Shown here: one piece after another, positions 34,659 through 46,600 of the stretch
Numbering within the stretch: the stretch's first letter is position 1
Layout: the number at the start of each line of letters is the position of its first letter
NCBI GenBank assembly: GCA_036186865.1
Contig: AP025045.1
Location: 17,453,180-17,517,179, forward strand
Source of the DNA: Eustoma russellianum
Lineage: Eukaryota > Streptophyta > Magnoliopsida > Gentianales > Gentianaceae
Reading direction: 5' to 3'
Length of the DNA: 64,000 bases
Notes under the pieces: generated by a model
The model's database searches: none
Told to the model about the DNA's origin: nothing
Seen by the model: only the letters and a program-made list of their open reading frames with translations
Program-made: the position numbers and the translations under genes

Positions 34659-34773
34659 CAAATATTCCTTACGATTGTTATGTAAATGAGGAAACAAGAC
34701 AACAAACAAGAGAAGGAGTATGAGAAGAAGCTTGGCTTGAGGCGTGAGAATCACTTTCCGTAAGGAATATTTG
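34659..34773 (-). repeat. 15-bp perfect inverted repeat before the gag start
   Basis: CAAATATTCCTTACG (34659-34673) and CGTAAGGAATATTTG (34759-34773) are perfect reverse complements separated by 85 bases. On the element strand the second arm ends two bases before the gag ATG. Confidence 0.8.
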
Positions 34774-35081
34774 CCCCCACTAGATGCTGCAGGGTTATAG
34801 GCAAACTTCCTCCTAGGATACAACAGCCAACAATCTCTAATCCTCAGCAAATAGGATTTAGATTCAATAAACTTTCTTAGAACAAGAGTGAAATATAATA
34901 AGATGAAGAATATAGGATGCAAGTTTCAACTTGGATGAAAGATGATATGAAGAATGTGTTATAACAGCCTATTTATAGGCTTTCAAACTCCATTCATCCG
35001 TTCAAGACAGTTGCATGGCGATTGGGCATGCCCCTTGGTGCATAAGTTGTGATTTTATAGCAAAAGTCACTTCTGTTGGGA

Positions 35082-35330
35082 CATCGATCGATCGATTCGA
35101 TCGATCAATGTCATCGATTGATGTCTCACATTAAGCTCCAATTCCATTCTGACCAACATCGATCTGTCACATCGATCGATCGAAGTCACTTCGATCGATC
35201 TATGTGATCGATCTATGTTGGACATAAAATTTCAACTCTGCACTCAGGGTACATCGATCGATCGATGTGATCGGTCTATGTGACATCGATCGATCAATGT
35301 GATCGATCTATGTCCGGCAGAATACTCAAC
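35082..35330 (+). repeat. CGATCGAT palindrome cluster in Tork-side sequence
   Basis: At least eight copies of ATCGATCGAT-type motifs, with forms such as ACATCGATCGATCGATGT, are separated by spacers including CTCACATTAAG and TCTATGTTGGACAT. The same motif family occurs in Maximus LTRs. Confidence 0.85.
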
Positions 35331-35539
35331 TTTATTTCCAAGCCACATGGATCTATCCATTTGATACATGGATCGATCCAAGTCATGAGTCAAGTTATTC
35401 TTGTTTATTTAAATACCCATTCACAATCATCTTTGATCTCATGCATCCATTCTTCATCCCATTGCCGTTACAAACTATTACAACAGTTATTGGAGTTGTC
35501 ACACTCATACCATCTTCAAATTTCCACTTCTAAATAAGA

Positions 35540-36000
35540 TCCTTGATGTATTTGATGTTTGGGATAAGTGACTCTCTAATTCGTTTGTTTGATATAAAGT
35601 CCAAGAGGTAAACTATTTTATCATACTCATCTTAAAGTCACGTTGCATTAACTTGTCAAAAATTCTCACAAAAGGCTTTATCAGCAGCAAAGAAAAAAAT
35701 ATATATTATCAACATAAATTTGGATAAGTGGACAGATTTTTTTCCTTGATTGAATAAGGCAGTGTCCACATTTACTCAAGAGACCTCAAAAAGAAATGAG
35801 TAGGTATCTAGGGGTTTGTTTTAGAGCATATAAGGCCTTTTTGACTTTCAAATATTATTTGGACATCATAGTTTTTAAAATCTTGGGGTTGAGATAAATA
35901 GACTTCTTCTTAGATAGAATCATTCAAGAAATCATGTTTCACATCCATCCAATATAATTTAAAGTTCCTATACATGTATAAGCTGAGTATTGTTATAAAA
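35540..36000 (-). pseudogene. Degenerate Copia RT relic
   Basis: The minus-strand translation in broken phases resembles Copia RT around the VKHDFLN / EEVYLSQP / KKGLIC region (canonical VKNAFLNG, EEVYM, KKALYGL). Several stops and frameshifts occur within 400 bases and no LTR is assignable. It is older than the flanking elements. Confidence 0.5.
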
Positions 36001-36884
36001 GGTTAATCAAGGTGTGATCAAACCTTCGTTCGATCGGTGGTGGTGGTCGTGATTGATTTGATTGTTTTTTTCGATTGTAAAAGAGTGGAGTTAGTGTTTA
36101 ACTCTAGTCACCCTTGTAGTAAGGTGTTTTTGTTGTTTATTGATGACCGAGAAAGTTGTTCTCGAAGACTGGAGTATGTTGTTTTAACTGAACCAGTATA
36201 AAATTCTTGGTGTTCTTACTTTTCAGCACTTTACTTTCAGTTTCTAGTTTTCTGCATCGCTTTCATTGCAACGGTAAAAATAGTAACCAATTCTTAAAAA
36301 TCATAAAATTTTATATAAACATATCCACATGTCCTAGTTTTCATTTGGCGCAAGTTTCACCTCATTTGGATAAGTATAAGTCAATCAAACGTTAATAATT
36401 CTGAGACTAGTGCAATCTGAATTTCAGACTTGCAAAGGTTAAGAACATCATCATATTTGACATACTTGACAAAGGAATTTTGAAAAACTATTTCAACCCT
36501 TTAAAGTACGTATCCTAAGGGTCATATCATAAAATTTTAAGATCATTTGGAATTATAAATTAATAGGAATAAATTTTTCATTTCGGATAACAGTTTCTGG
36601 CAGATTGACGCAATCTGCGAAAAAACGTTTTTTCAAGGTCTTATACTTTGAATTTTGATCTGAAATTTTTATGACACATACATAACATCTGAAAGTACTT
36701 TGTCACAAAATTTTACGATTTTGGAGGTCTACAACTTAATCTTTCATTTGATTAAAAATCGGGTCTGAAAACAGAATCTATTTTCAGAAGTGGGTAGTTT
36801 GGTCCAAAAGTTTTTAAAAACCAATTTTTCCGCATCCATTATTCAACCCCCTCCCCCTTCTAGTGGTGCTATACAGGTCCTACA
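36001..36884 (+). repeat. Maximus-related 5' LTR, 3' portion
   Basis: Ends with TCTAGTGGTGCTATACAGG and TCCTACA, paralleling the CTCTAGTGGTGTTTATTACAGG...CAACA end of the Maximus LTRs, and is directly followed by a primer site. Scattered segments such as TAAAATTCTTGGTGTTCTT also match. The LTR start was not found; it is probably truncated by the RT relic. Confidence 0.65.
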
Positions 36885-36886
36885 AG

Positions 36887-36897
36887 TGGTATCAGAG
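36887..36897 (+). other. Primer-binding site (tRNA-iMet) of a Maximus-related fragment
   Basis: TGGTATCAGAG lies two bases after the LTR end TCCTACA, in plus orientation. Confidence 0.85.
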
Positions 36898-36940
36898 TGT
36901 AGGCACACTCACGACTCGAAGATATAACAATCTTTGTGAG

Positions 36941-37540
36941 ATGGCATCTACTAGCCAAAAAATCGAACAAGAAGGTATGTCAAGCTAAAGGCCTCCACCT
37001 TTTGATAATGAGGTAAATTTCGATTCTGATTCTGATTCTAAACCATCGTATCATGATTTGTATGTTCAATATCTTGAATTACATAAGTTTGCTAAGACTC
37101 TTGCAAAAGCAAAGAAACGCTTAATTGAAGACAAGAAATTGTTAGAATCCTCTAACACAAATCTTATATCTCAATTAAACGATTCAAAAGAGGAGTCGTT
37201 TAATTTGATTGTTTCATTAAAATCTGAGATATCCTCCTTAAAATCCAAGAACACTGAGATGAAAGTCGAGATTTCAAATTTGAAATCAAGAAACACCGAT
37301 TTAGAAAAAACCATAAAACAATTCGATTCGGGTACGAGCATGCTAGATCGTCTCATTTCCTCCCAAAAGCATGAAAGCGATAAAACCAGATTAGGATACG
37401 TTGAAGATAATAAAGTACAAAACAAGTCGAAAAATTTTATTTCATCTTCATTTAAGAAACCGCGTGCAACTATGCAGCCTAAGAAGATGTCTAGTACACA
37501 ACCTATTATATCTCATCGTACTCCTTCTTTATCATCACAT
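36941..37540 (+). pseudogene. gag: Maximus-related gag fragment, internally deleted
   Basis: An ATG at 36941 opens a short Gag start that stops at once near 36988. The sequence then jumps to the acidic and coiled-coil C-terminal part (37058 onward), lacking the capsid domain and zinc knuckle. The coiled coil has Leu/Lys/Glu/Ser heptad-like repeats (LKSEISSLKSKNTEMKVEI), followed by SSQKHESDKTRLGYVEDN, matching the Gag C terminus at 16068-18215. The frame runs past about 37540 into unrelated pyrimidine-rich DNA, so its last 30 codons are not Gag. Confidence 0.75.
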
Positions 37541-37979
37541 ACAATTATCTTCTTCTTTCTTCCTCTCTTTCTTTTCTCCCTTTGCCTCCCTCTAGCCGTT
37601 TCCCCTGTTCTTTTCTTTTGGTAACCGCCGTTTTGTGCTAATGTGGAGTTATACTCCTTCATGTAACTCCCCCAGCATTTAAGTGGGGAGGGGGCATTTT
37701 GGTATTTTGGCCTAATTTCCTCAATTTCAGTTTTTTGGCTATTTTCCCACCTATAATTCATTTAACTAAGCATCATAAACATATACAATAAAAAAAATTG
37801 TAGTTTAAATTGTTTTCTAATTATTTAATTACGGACTCAAAAATTACAAGGTATGACACCAAGGCCTATAGATAATAGGCCTCGCTACCTTAAGATATAT
37901 ACAACATTTTTGCAAAACCTGAAAATTTCATCAAGTATTCTTCCTCCAAATCTATCTATTTTTCTCTACTATCAAACAC
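37541..37979. other. Unassigned spacer
   Basis: A CT-rich run (CTTTCTTCCTCTCTTTC) followed by AT-rich sequence. I see no coding potential, repeat structure or LTR end here. It separates the Maximus-related fragment from the truncated Copia. Confidence 0.5.
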
Positions 37980-39060
37980 TTATATATTTGCAAGTTCAAT
38001 CCCTTTCTTGTAACTTGCAATCCATTTCTCGTAGAGCGAACGAACAAGGGAAGTCGTTAAACCCTGAGAAGCATTCGCTTGTAGTTCACCTTGCTCAATC
38101 GGTGGAGGCGAAATATGAACCAAACAAATGAGATCAACAAAACAAAAATACCAAGACGTGATGGAAATCACTGTCTTTAAAAGAGCACCAATAGCACTAA
38201 GATATGGTACTTCGGGACCTAATAATTCTTCATTTTCTTCTGGTGGTAGAAACGGATCTTTCTTTACATCTAATGATCGTACCACCATAGGACTACTTAA
38301 TGGATGAGCTTTATCCATATAAAATCATTTCAAGATCTTCTCTATATATGAAGATTGATGGAGAAATATTTCATTAGGTAAATGTTTGATCTGCAGGCCG
38401 AGACAAAATTTGGTCTTTTCAAGATCTTTCATCTCGAACTCTTTCATAAGATAGTTATCGGTTTTAGTGAGCTCTTCAGGAGTCCCAACAAGATTTAAAT
38501 CATCAACATATACCCCAATTATAGAGAATCCACTATCAGATCTTTTGATAAATACACAAGGACAAATTGGATTATTTATATAACCTTCTTTGACAAGGTA
38601 CTCGCTAAGACGATTATATCACATCCTGCCAGATTGTTTTAATCCATACAAGGATCTTTATAATTTGATTGAGTACAATCCTTGTGTCCTTTGATTATAT
38701 GCTGTAAGCAACTTTAATCCTTCAGGGATCTTCATACAAATATCATTATCTAATGATCCATATAAATATGCAGTAACAACTTTCATTAAGTGCATATCAA
38801 GGTTTTTAGTGACAGCTAAGCTGATTAGATATCGAAATATTATGGCATCAATTACTGGGGAATATGTTTCACCATAATCAAGACCAGGTCTTTGTGAAAT
38901 ACCTTGCGCAACAAGACGTGCCTTATATTGCACAACCTCATTTTTCTCATTGTGTTTTCGTACAAAAACCCATTTATGTTCAATAGGTTTTATTCCTTCA
39001 GGGGTTTAGACTGCAGGTCCAAATACTTTGCGACTTTCCAATGATTTTAGTTCTTTTTGG
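37980..39060 (-). pseudogene. pol: Ivana-like RT remnant, copy 1
   Basis: Broken phases show RT motifs: QYKARLVAQGISQRPGLDYGETYSPV, MHLMKVVTAYLYGSLDNDIC, a YVDD catalytic motif at 38499-38510 and the C-terminal PYLSAIGALLKT region near 38180. Multiple stops and indels are present, and RNase H was not recognised beyond 38000. Confidence 0.75.
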
Positions 39061-39359
39061 ATTGTATCTTTCCATTTTGGCCAATCAATTCCGTGTCGAC
39101 ATTCTTCAATAAATCTTGGTTCAGGATCCTCATTCAGACTTTCACATGCAATCGCATAAGCAAAAACATGATTAATAGTAACCTTTTATCTATCCTAATT
39201 TTCTCCTGTACTTACATAATTCAAAGAGATCTCTTCAAAATTTTGTTCACTTGCTTTTTTAGGAGCAACTTCTTCATCAATTTTAGACTGATCAGTTTCG
39301 ATTTCTATAGCTCTTTCAAGTTGTGAATTTCTTTTCTCTTCCGGAGCATTAACTTGTAT

Positions 39360-39480
39360 CTTTATTTTTCAAGGGTTTTATCTTTTGTACCAAATGGATG
39401 CCCATGTTTTAGACTTGCTTTTGGTATACCATCATCATGCCCTCTGGCTCCACATCGATAACAAGTTTCTTCGTGGTTCT
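39360..39480 (-). pseudogene. Deletion junction: zinc knuckle beside integrase-RT linker
   Basis: On the minus strand a Gag knuckle start (ETCYRCGARGH) runs straight into the linker normally placed between integrase and RT (IPKASLKHGHPFGTKDK). Protease and integrase, about 2 kb, are missing. Copy 2 keeps the same linker at about 55390-55480 with integrase sequence next to it. Confidence 0.7.
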
Positions 39481-39812
39481 TAGCTGGTGCACCAATTTTT
39501 ATAGCTTTTCTATTTTTCTCCTGCATTTTTCTTATTGTCCCGCGTCAGGTGGTATGGTGCGAAATTTCTACCACGGCCGCGACCTCTACCACAACCACGA
39601 CCATGACTACGTTGACTATTATAATGACTTGCATTCGATTTAGAGAATGGTTGTGATCCAGTCGGACGAGATTGGTGGTTTTTCATCAAGAGTTCATTAT
39701 TTTGTTCAGCAACAAGCAGACATGAAATCAGTTGAGGATATTTTTCAAACTTTCTTTCTCGATATTGTTACTGCAGGAGCATATTTGAAGCATGGAAAGT
39801 AGTAAATGTTTT

Positions 39813-40232
39813 CTACAACATATCAGCATCAGTTACTTTGTCTCCACACATTCGTAATTGGGAGACAATAGAAAACATAACAGAGTTGTATTCATTGACT
39901 GTTTTATAATCTTCCAACCTCAGGTGCAACCAGTCATATCGAGCTTTTGGAAGGATAACATTTTTATAATGATCATATCTCTCTTCAAAAATTTTCCATA
40001 ATTCATACGGGTCTTTGACTCTAAGATATTCGGTTTTCAGCCCGTCATGGAGGTGATGACGAATGAATATCATTGCCTTCTCCTTATCTTGTTCATTTGC
40101 CTTATTTCTTTCTTTGATAGTATGCCCAAGATTCATGGATGTCAAATGGATCTCGGCATCAAGGACCCAGGCCATATAATTTCTTCTGAAAATATCAAGG
40201 GCAGCAAACTCCAGTTTTGTGATATTTGCCAT
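39813..40232 (-). pseudogene. gag: Ivana-like Gag N-terminal fragment
   Basis: The ATG at 40230-40232 opens ANITKLEFAALDIF, followed by YMAWVLDAEIHL, KAMIFIRHHLHDGLK, PYELWKIFEERYDH and LPKARYDWLHLRLEDYKTVNEYNS. This is a UBN2-type Copia Gag. The frame stops at 39813; the remaining Gag continues in other phases toward the knuckle at about 39470. The open frame upstream of the ATG is leader sequence. Confidence 0.8.
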
Positions 40233-40439
40233 GGGCATGAGAATGCAAAAATAATTCATCCCAGAAAAGATAGATTAACTCAAAACTACAAGTTTGAGTT
40301 AATGTTATATATTTCTGGCATCATATGCTTCAGGCATAAGTACGATGCAGACTATTATATATACAATGATAAGAGTACAATCAGTACTTAATTAAAAATT
40401 AAAATATGAGTACAATAATAAAATAATACAACAAGCATA

Positions 40440-40735
40440 TGTCAAAATATTCACGCATTTAGGCATGTCAACCATCCATGCTTCATGCATGACAATTATT
40501 CATTCTTTAGGCACATCTGCTAGTCATGCTTTTGGGCATGTTAATTATATCAATTATTCATGCTTTGGGCGTGTCAACAATTCATGCTTCGGACATTTCA
40601 AACTATTCATGCTTCAGGCATGAAAACGGTTCATGCTCCAGGCATGTCAATGATTCATGCTTCTCGCATGTCATGCTTCATGCATTTCGACTATTCATGC
40701 TTCAGGCATGTCAAATATTCATGCTTCGGGCTTCA
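40440..40735 (-). repeat. 24-bp tandem array in Ivana-like leader, copy 1
   Basis: About ten imperfect units of TTCATGCTTCGGGCATG plus a variable six to eight base spacer. It lies between gag and the 5' LTR. Copy 2 has a related array at 58310-58530. Confidence 0.9.
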
Positions 40736-41146
40736 AGCCATATATTATTCTTTTTTAGTTTCAAACTAAATCTAGACTTCAGGCTAGATTATTTCTTTCA
40801 TGAGTGTCTATAATATAAAAGTATGCAACGCAAATGATGAACAAAACATAGACCTGAAAAATTTTTCAGCAGAAAAACAACCTTGGAAATGACCCTTTCG
40901 AACTAACTTAAAGGTCACCAAAATACTTCTTCACCATTCAAAACGTACCTTTATGTGTTAAGAGTAATCTGACAAAATTTGGTGATGATCCAACGGTAGA
41001 TGACTCAGAATATTCAGTTTTCCCAGACCTGCGCAAGGCTGCCTGCACCTACGAAATTTTAAGGGTGTTCTCCTCTTTCTCTTATTTCTCAAACACTTTT
41101 CTTGATTACTTGTTTTTTGTTTCTTTGGAGCAATTCGTGATGATAA

Positions 41147-41365
41147 TGTATTATACATTCAAGCAACACAATATAGAAAATATGGAAGACAAGAAGAAGT
41201 AGACAAGAAGAGAAGATTCAAAGTTCTATTTCATACAAGGGGGTGTCCTATATATAGGACATAGGGGATAAGAACCATTGAATAGGGTAATGTCCTTTGT
41301 GGTTCTCAATTTATAAGGCATTACAAAGGTTACATTGGACATCCATCTCACATTTTTCCATAACA
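41147..41365 (-). repeat. 5' LTR of Ivana-like copy 1
   Basis: 219 bp from TGTATTATACATTC to TTCCATAACA. It is homologous to the 255-bp LTRs of copy 2 but shorter and diverged. A CTATATATAGG motif near 41250 is the likely promoter on the element strand. Confidence 0.65.
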
Positions 41366-42905
41366 ATGTTTGCATTTTGTTTACTATTATTCCTTTTTAT
41401 GGGTTCACCGCTGTAAAATTTTATATTTATTCTGTTATTTTAGTAATATAATATCTGTTACAATGGAAATCTTCAATTCGTGACCAAGTGTTGCCAGTAA
41501 TCATAAAGGTATTTTTGTGAAAGCTTAATGATTTTGTCATAGAAGGAAACAATGAATTAGTGAGAAGATGTCGGCGCTAATATACAAATTTAAGCAGCAC
41601 CCAATTTTCTGTTGCAAAAATAGACTATAAATTAGTGGAAACGTGTTATCACTAATATTAGTAAGATGGGTGACGAAACAATCATTTCGTTCAAAATTGA
41701 AAGCATATTGTACAGCGTCGATCTCTACGTTGATCAATTTATGTTTCAAATAAAAATGTAAAATCAATCTCTAAACAGTGGCATCGATTTTTAAAATAGA
41801 AACGTCGACCGACCTACGTATGGATTGTTCAAAGGAGCACACTGTCTAACACCGATCTCTGACGTGGAGCGATCGATGAAAAATGTTATAAGATAGAAAA
41901 AATGAGATCGATCTCTATACTGAGTATATCGATCGATGCATATATCGATCTCTAAACTGCTAGAAATCGATAGATCAACATCATGTTAAATTCAAATTCT
42001 TCTAGCTATTACAAACAAATATATTACAGATTAAAATTGTTTTCTCTCTCCAGACTTTCTCAAATTGATTGTTCATTTATTACCAACGCCTTTAATGTTA
42101 TTTGCTATTATACACCTATCTAAACTCTTCTAGTGTGGTTGAAGACAAGTTAGACTTCTCCGAAGCAATTAAGGAAGTGTGAGACATTAGAAAAAGCTGC
42201 AAAACGGAAATGATCCCCTCCATATATTGAAGAAGCACAAAAGAGACAATCACACACTTTCAACCTCTTCAAGCTCCATCTTTTCTTTATCTCAAAAGCT
42301 CTCAAGTGCAAAAGTGCTTAAAATTCATTAAGCTCTTGTTGCTTATTTTTCATTGTTGTATTGTGAGAATATTCAAGTCTAACACAAGAGGAACTAAATA
42401 TATTTGATCTCTTTTTTGTGATTTAGACTTCTTTGATAGTGTCACTTCAGATCTTCTTCCAAACTCATGTGATGAAAGTTTTTAAATAGAACTTTGTTAA
42501 AGTTCTGAAGAAGCAAGTAGAAAGCTCTAAAGATCTTGCTTGTAGTTGTTGTAGATTTATTGTTGCATAAGTTGTTCTTGTAATAGTTGCCGTAGTAGTT
42601 AATTTGCACAAGGTGTTGTTGGATAGTTGTCATAATTATTATTGTAGTTCTTTTTGTTATTGAAGGTAATAAGAAATTTGTTGAAAATCCACTTTAGAAA
42701 TAAAGTTGTAGTGGAGTAAAATAAAATAGATTTGAGATTCATTCATTATTTTTCATCTTCCTCTTTGTTATTTCGATGAGTATTGTAAGTTGGTATGAGT
42801 TAAATTAAAAAACACAAAGTTTATTTCAACAGTCTACTCACCCTTCTAGAATGTTCTTTATATACCTATCATTCTATTCTTTTACGAGATTTTGAGTACA
42901 AAGAA
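41366..42905 (+). other. LTR-like non-coding remains
   Basis: AT-rich sequence with a CGATCGAT cluster (about 41870-41965), a stretch rich in CTTGTTGTTG-type simple sequence, and an ending ACTCACCCTTCTAGAATG that resembles Copia LTR ends. No primer site or coding follows. I read it as a degenerate Copia LTR with low certainty. Confidence 0.35.
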
Positions 42906-43618
42906 TACGACCTCCTCCTTCCCAATTTTCTCATTTACAGGCGAACCAACTGTATTTTCTTCATACCCGATGATTTCTTCCTCCTATATACCTAACGTTT
43001 TTAAGGTTTTTGATAATTTTGCCCATATTTCTCAAAATTCTCAAGCCTTTTCATTAGTCTTCTCAAATAATCCATGGCAAGGGCAAAATAAACCTCTGCA
43101 AACTCACCTCCACAAGGCAACTAATGTAGTCCTCCAAGCAAGTACTGGCACCGGTGAAGGTGGTTGAAATAGAGACAATGGTTGTAGTTGTGGCCTTAGT
43201 GGTGTGGGGCTAGGGGGGTACCATAGGCACTGGAACTCTATAAGCACCTCATATTCATGTATTTGTTGCTAAAATTGGAGGAAGGATTGAGAAACTCCAT
43301 GTTCAATAGTCCAAATGTAATCGTAAAACCTTAAGACTGGTTTGGCTTGGCACAATTGGGTTACAATTGATCTCCAAATTTGCTTATGCTCGATTTCAAT
43401 TTTTGCATGGAATTTAGAAAACAATGATTTCCCTTATGATGTTCTTCAATGACTTCAAGAAATTTGCAGCTGATACTACAATGACTTTATATGTGTAGAA
43501 CTAATGCTGGTTTGAGTTGTAGGGAAAAAATCTAATGTATGACTTCTCTAAGGATCTTGTTAGGGGAGCTTATGCTAATTCTTGTTAGCAATAATGCAAG
43601 TCAGACAAAATTGACTTC
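42906..43618. other. Unassigned non-coding stretch
   Basis: No recognisable domain or repeat. A 91-codon frame at 42892-43167 is Ser/Thr/Pro-rich and resembles nothing I know. A short match to the gag leader of the neighbouring Copia (near 43216 versus 51815) may be chance. Confidence 0.4.
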
Positions 43619-46600
43619 TGTACAGTGTGTGCTTGTAAAATAAAACAACAGCTGACCTGCAGAGCCTAGCTTAGGTCGGATCAATCAGTCATGCCAGATC
43701 AGTCCAGACAGCACAATCGAATTTGCGTTCTGGACCGATGGCCGGCCTGCAGACCTCAGCTTCTCAGCACAGTAGAACAACAGTGCTGCGATATCAGCCG
43801 CTTCAGCCGAGCTCAGCACACCAGCAAAGCTCAACACGGCATTGCTACAAAACAACGAATGCTCTCAGCCAAATAGTTGAGCTTAGCACACAGCAGAGCT
43901 CAGTTCGGCAACACTGCACAATAACAATGCTGCACTATCACTCGATCAGCCGATCTCAGCATACAGCAAAGCTCAGCTCGGCAACAACTCAGCAGCTCAG
44001 CTAAGCAGAAATTGGAGGTGAGTCCAGGACTCTGTCCTTAAGACGTATTGCTCCGGTTATACTGTGCCCAACCAGAGGAAGCAATCATCTCCTAGGATAC
44101 TACGAAATCAGTTCAGACGAGCGGCACTGCAGCGTATGAACTCAACAAACCTGTAAGATGTCCTGAATTCTCGGATGACTTGAAATGTAGAGGATCTTTT
44201 GTACATGTGGGAGGACGATTATGCAGAGGGAGAGCGCAGAGAGAGAGAGAGAGGAAGATGATAGGCTTCTGGAATTTTTCTTGAGTGACCACAGAGGTCA
44301 GCTTGGCTCTATTTATAGGAGAAACCTGAGGTCAGTTTGTTGCAGCCAATTCAACCACATCCGTATGTTGAGAAATATGTTTGGATAATTTTCAAAGTCA
44401 TGATTTTAGGTGTTGAATACTTAATAATGCCACACATGATGTTATAAATGATAAAAAGTTGATTAAGTGAAGAAAAATGACACCGATCTCTCAGGTTTAT
44501 GCACTTCGATCGATCGATGTACATCGATCTCTCACATCGGTCGATCCATGTAAGGCAGAGAAAAACCAAAACCTTACTGTGAGACATCGATATCTAAACT
44601 TGATACACACCAATCGATCAATGTACGGCAGAGTCAATATCTGGACCTCACTGTGAGACATCGATCTCTCAAGTAGAGACACTTTGATCGATTGATGTCT
44701 AGGGTTTTTAGAAAATTTTTCTAAAATGTGATAAAATGATTGTTTTCATTTGTGTATGCTTCATATATGATAATTGTGATTTTATTACTTGTTTTTGATG
44801 GTATTATTATGTCTTGCGACTAATATGCCCTGAAAATTTCTATAACTTACCAAAAAGGGCAAAAGTGGTATTTTAGTTTCTTATATGTACTTAACATGGT
44901 GAAAATGATTCAATGACTCATTTATATCTTATTTATCATCATAAAGGTGTTATTATATCTATTTATGACCATCAGGGTCATTTTCAGAGTTTTCTATCAC
45001 CAAGAGCTTTTTTGTCATTTTACCCTCCAAGGGCAGTTTGGTCATTCTACTCAAGGACAGTACTTGAGTTTGATATTATCTTCATTATGAAGCTCATTTA
45101 TGGTGTTCTTGAAGATTATTTGGTGGTTATCTATTCTATTTCTTTATTCGGTGATATTATCAACAATAGCGGGATATGTGACGGTTTTCATGTCACATTC
45201 TAATTTTTTCTTGAAGACTTCAATATATATGTAACTGGAGGTTCTCATTCATTATTTTTCAGAGAATATGAGGGTGTTATTGATGAAAAATTCACCACAA
45301 CATACAAGGAGAAAAAGTGTGAGAATTTCGGACTATATGTTGACATAGTCTTGTCAACTTTTATTTATTGATTTCTCTACAACAAATCTGAGTTTGTACA
45401 CATCTATATTTCTTAAAAACGTCCATAAATAGGTGGCAAAGATGGTTTATTCATTTTATGACTTGATGAAAAGTGGACCAACCAAAAACAAGCTAGTTGG
45501 CAAAAGTTGCCAACTAAGAATTTTCAAGTTTGAAAAAAAAAATGATTATATTGGTTTGTTGGAGCTGATTTTGGAGACAAAATTTCAGCCATCACATGGC
45601 CTATTATTATGTCAAAAAGTTGAGGGAATATGTCATCTTATCTTTGGGTATTATCTTCACAATTTCCATGTTATTTTTTAAGACAAAAATCGGCAAAAAT
45701 GAGTGTACAAGGTGGACCAATCATTTTGCTTCATGTCGCCAAGTGTACAAGGTGTTTATGTGGCCAACCAATGATGTGAAGACACTTAACCATTGATTAT
45801 TTAGACCGTTACATATTAACATTCTTATCTTCAAGGCCTATTTCACACTATAAATAGGAGGCAATGTGAAGAAGAGAAGACATACACTTGAAAGCAAAAG
45901 TTGAAGCTCATTGTCTTGCTATTCTCTTCTCTTCTTTCTTGATTAATTCTTTGTATAGTCAACGTGTTCTTGTGATATTTGTTGTATAGCTGCACGCCTC
46001 TTGAGTACTATTTTGTAATATTGACTAACCAAATTTATAAGGCTGTATCAATATGTGTTCAAGGTGTTGCAACCAAAGTTGAACAGAGGTGCTTTGCCAA
46101 GTCTTGAATAGGGTTGGTGTATAACCTAAGGATAAATCTTAGTTCCTTGGGATTGGAGTAGGTCACATTGACCGAAGCAGGATAAATTTTTGGTGTTCTT
46201 GTCTTGCTTCTATTTTTCTGTATTCTGCCCGTTTTTTGTTGCAGTTTTTACCCGATTTCACACGTCTTGCAAAAATAGCAAAACATTTTTAAAATTCGTG
46301 ATTTTTGGTGGAGTTATACTTCAAACTATTAGCTTTCATTTGCAGCAGGAATCACTTGATTTGAGCAAATGAAAGTTAGTCTTTCAGTCTTTGGAATATA
46401 ACTGCTCCATTCTGGCTGCAATCTAACCAGTTTCTGATAAACATGCATTCTGATTTTATTAAGCATAGTTTCAAGTCAAACCTTATGGAAACTTAAACTA
46501 GACATCCTAATCATTAGTTTGACATAAAGATCAACCTTTTTGGTTGAGAAATTAAAGAGATTTAAGTTTTCAAAATTCAGCATCTTTCTGTCCAATAATG

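Larger units (their letters stand above)
30503..35540 (-). mobile_element. Tork-type Copia retrotransposon, decayed
   Basis: A minus-strand element with gag, protease, integrase, RT and RNase H in Copia order. The presumed 5' LTR/leader region (34674-35540) contains a minus-strand TATA box (CTATAAATAG, 34969-34978) and a CGATCGAT cluster. It is not similar to the 3' LTR at 29990-30502, so the element may be recombinant or its ends lost. The stretch 30503-30675 is 3' untranslated sequence and shares an ACAAGGTTGGGTTTC motif with 47985-48005 in the other Copia. Confidence 0.75.
37980..41365 (-). mobile_element. Ivana-like Copia copy 1: truncated and internally deleted
   Basis: A minus-strand element with its 5' LTR at 41147-41365 (TGTATTATAC to CCATAACA), gag, then RT remnants. 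The protease-integrase region is gone, and no 3' LTR was found left of 37980. The LTR and the sequence beside it (CAATTCGTG(A/T)TGATAA) match copy 2 at 58951-59223. The lineage name is a judgement from Gag and RT sequence style. Confidence 0.7.

Noticed and set aside
40440..40735. CRISPR-like regular repeats with variable spacers
   Set aside because: Units and spacers are short and imperfect, the array lies in a plant retrotransposon leader, and the same array occurs in a second copy of the family.
41560..41680. Short inverted ATTAGTG/CACTAAT segments suggestive of a CACTA-type transposon end
   Set aside because: No terminal CACTA inverted repeats, no 3-bp duplication and no transposase nearby.
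42892..43167. A 91-codon Ser/Thr-rich frame
   Set aside because: No domain, no conserved context and a start within LTR-like remains. Chance is likely.
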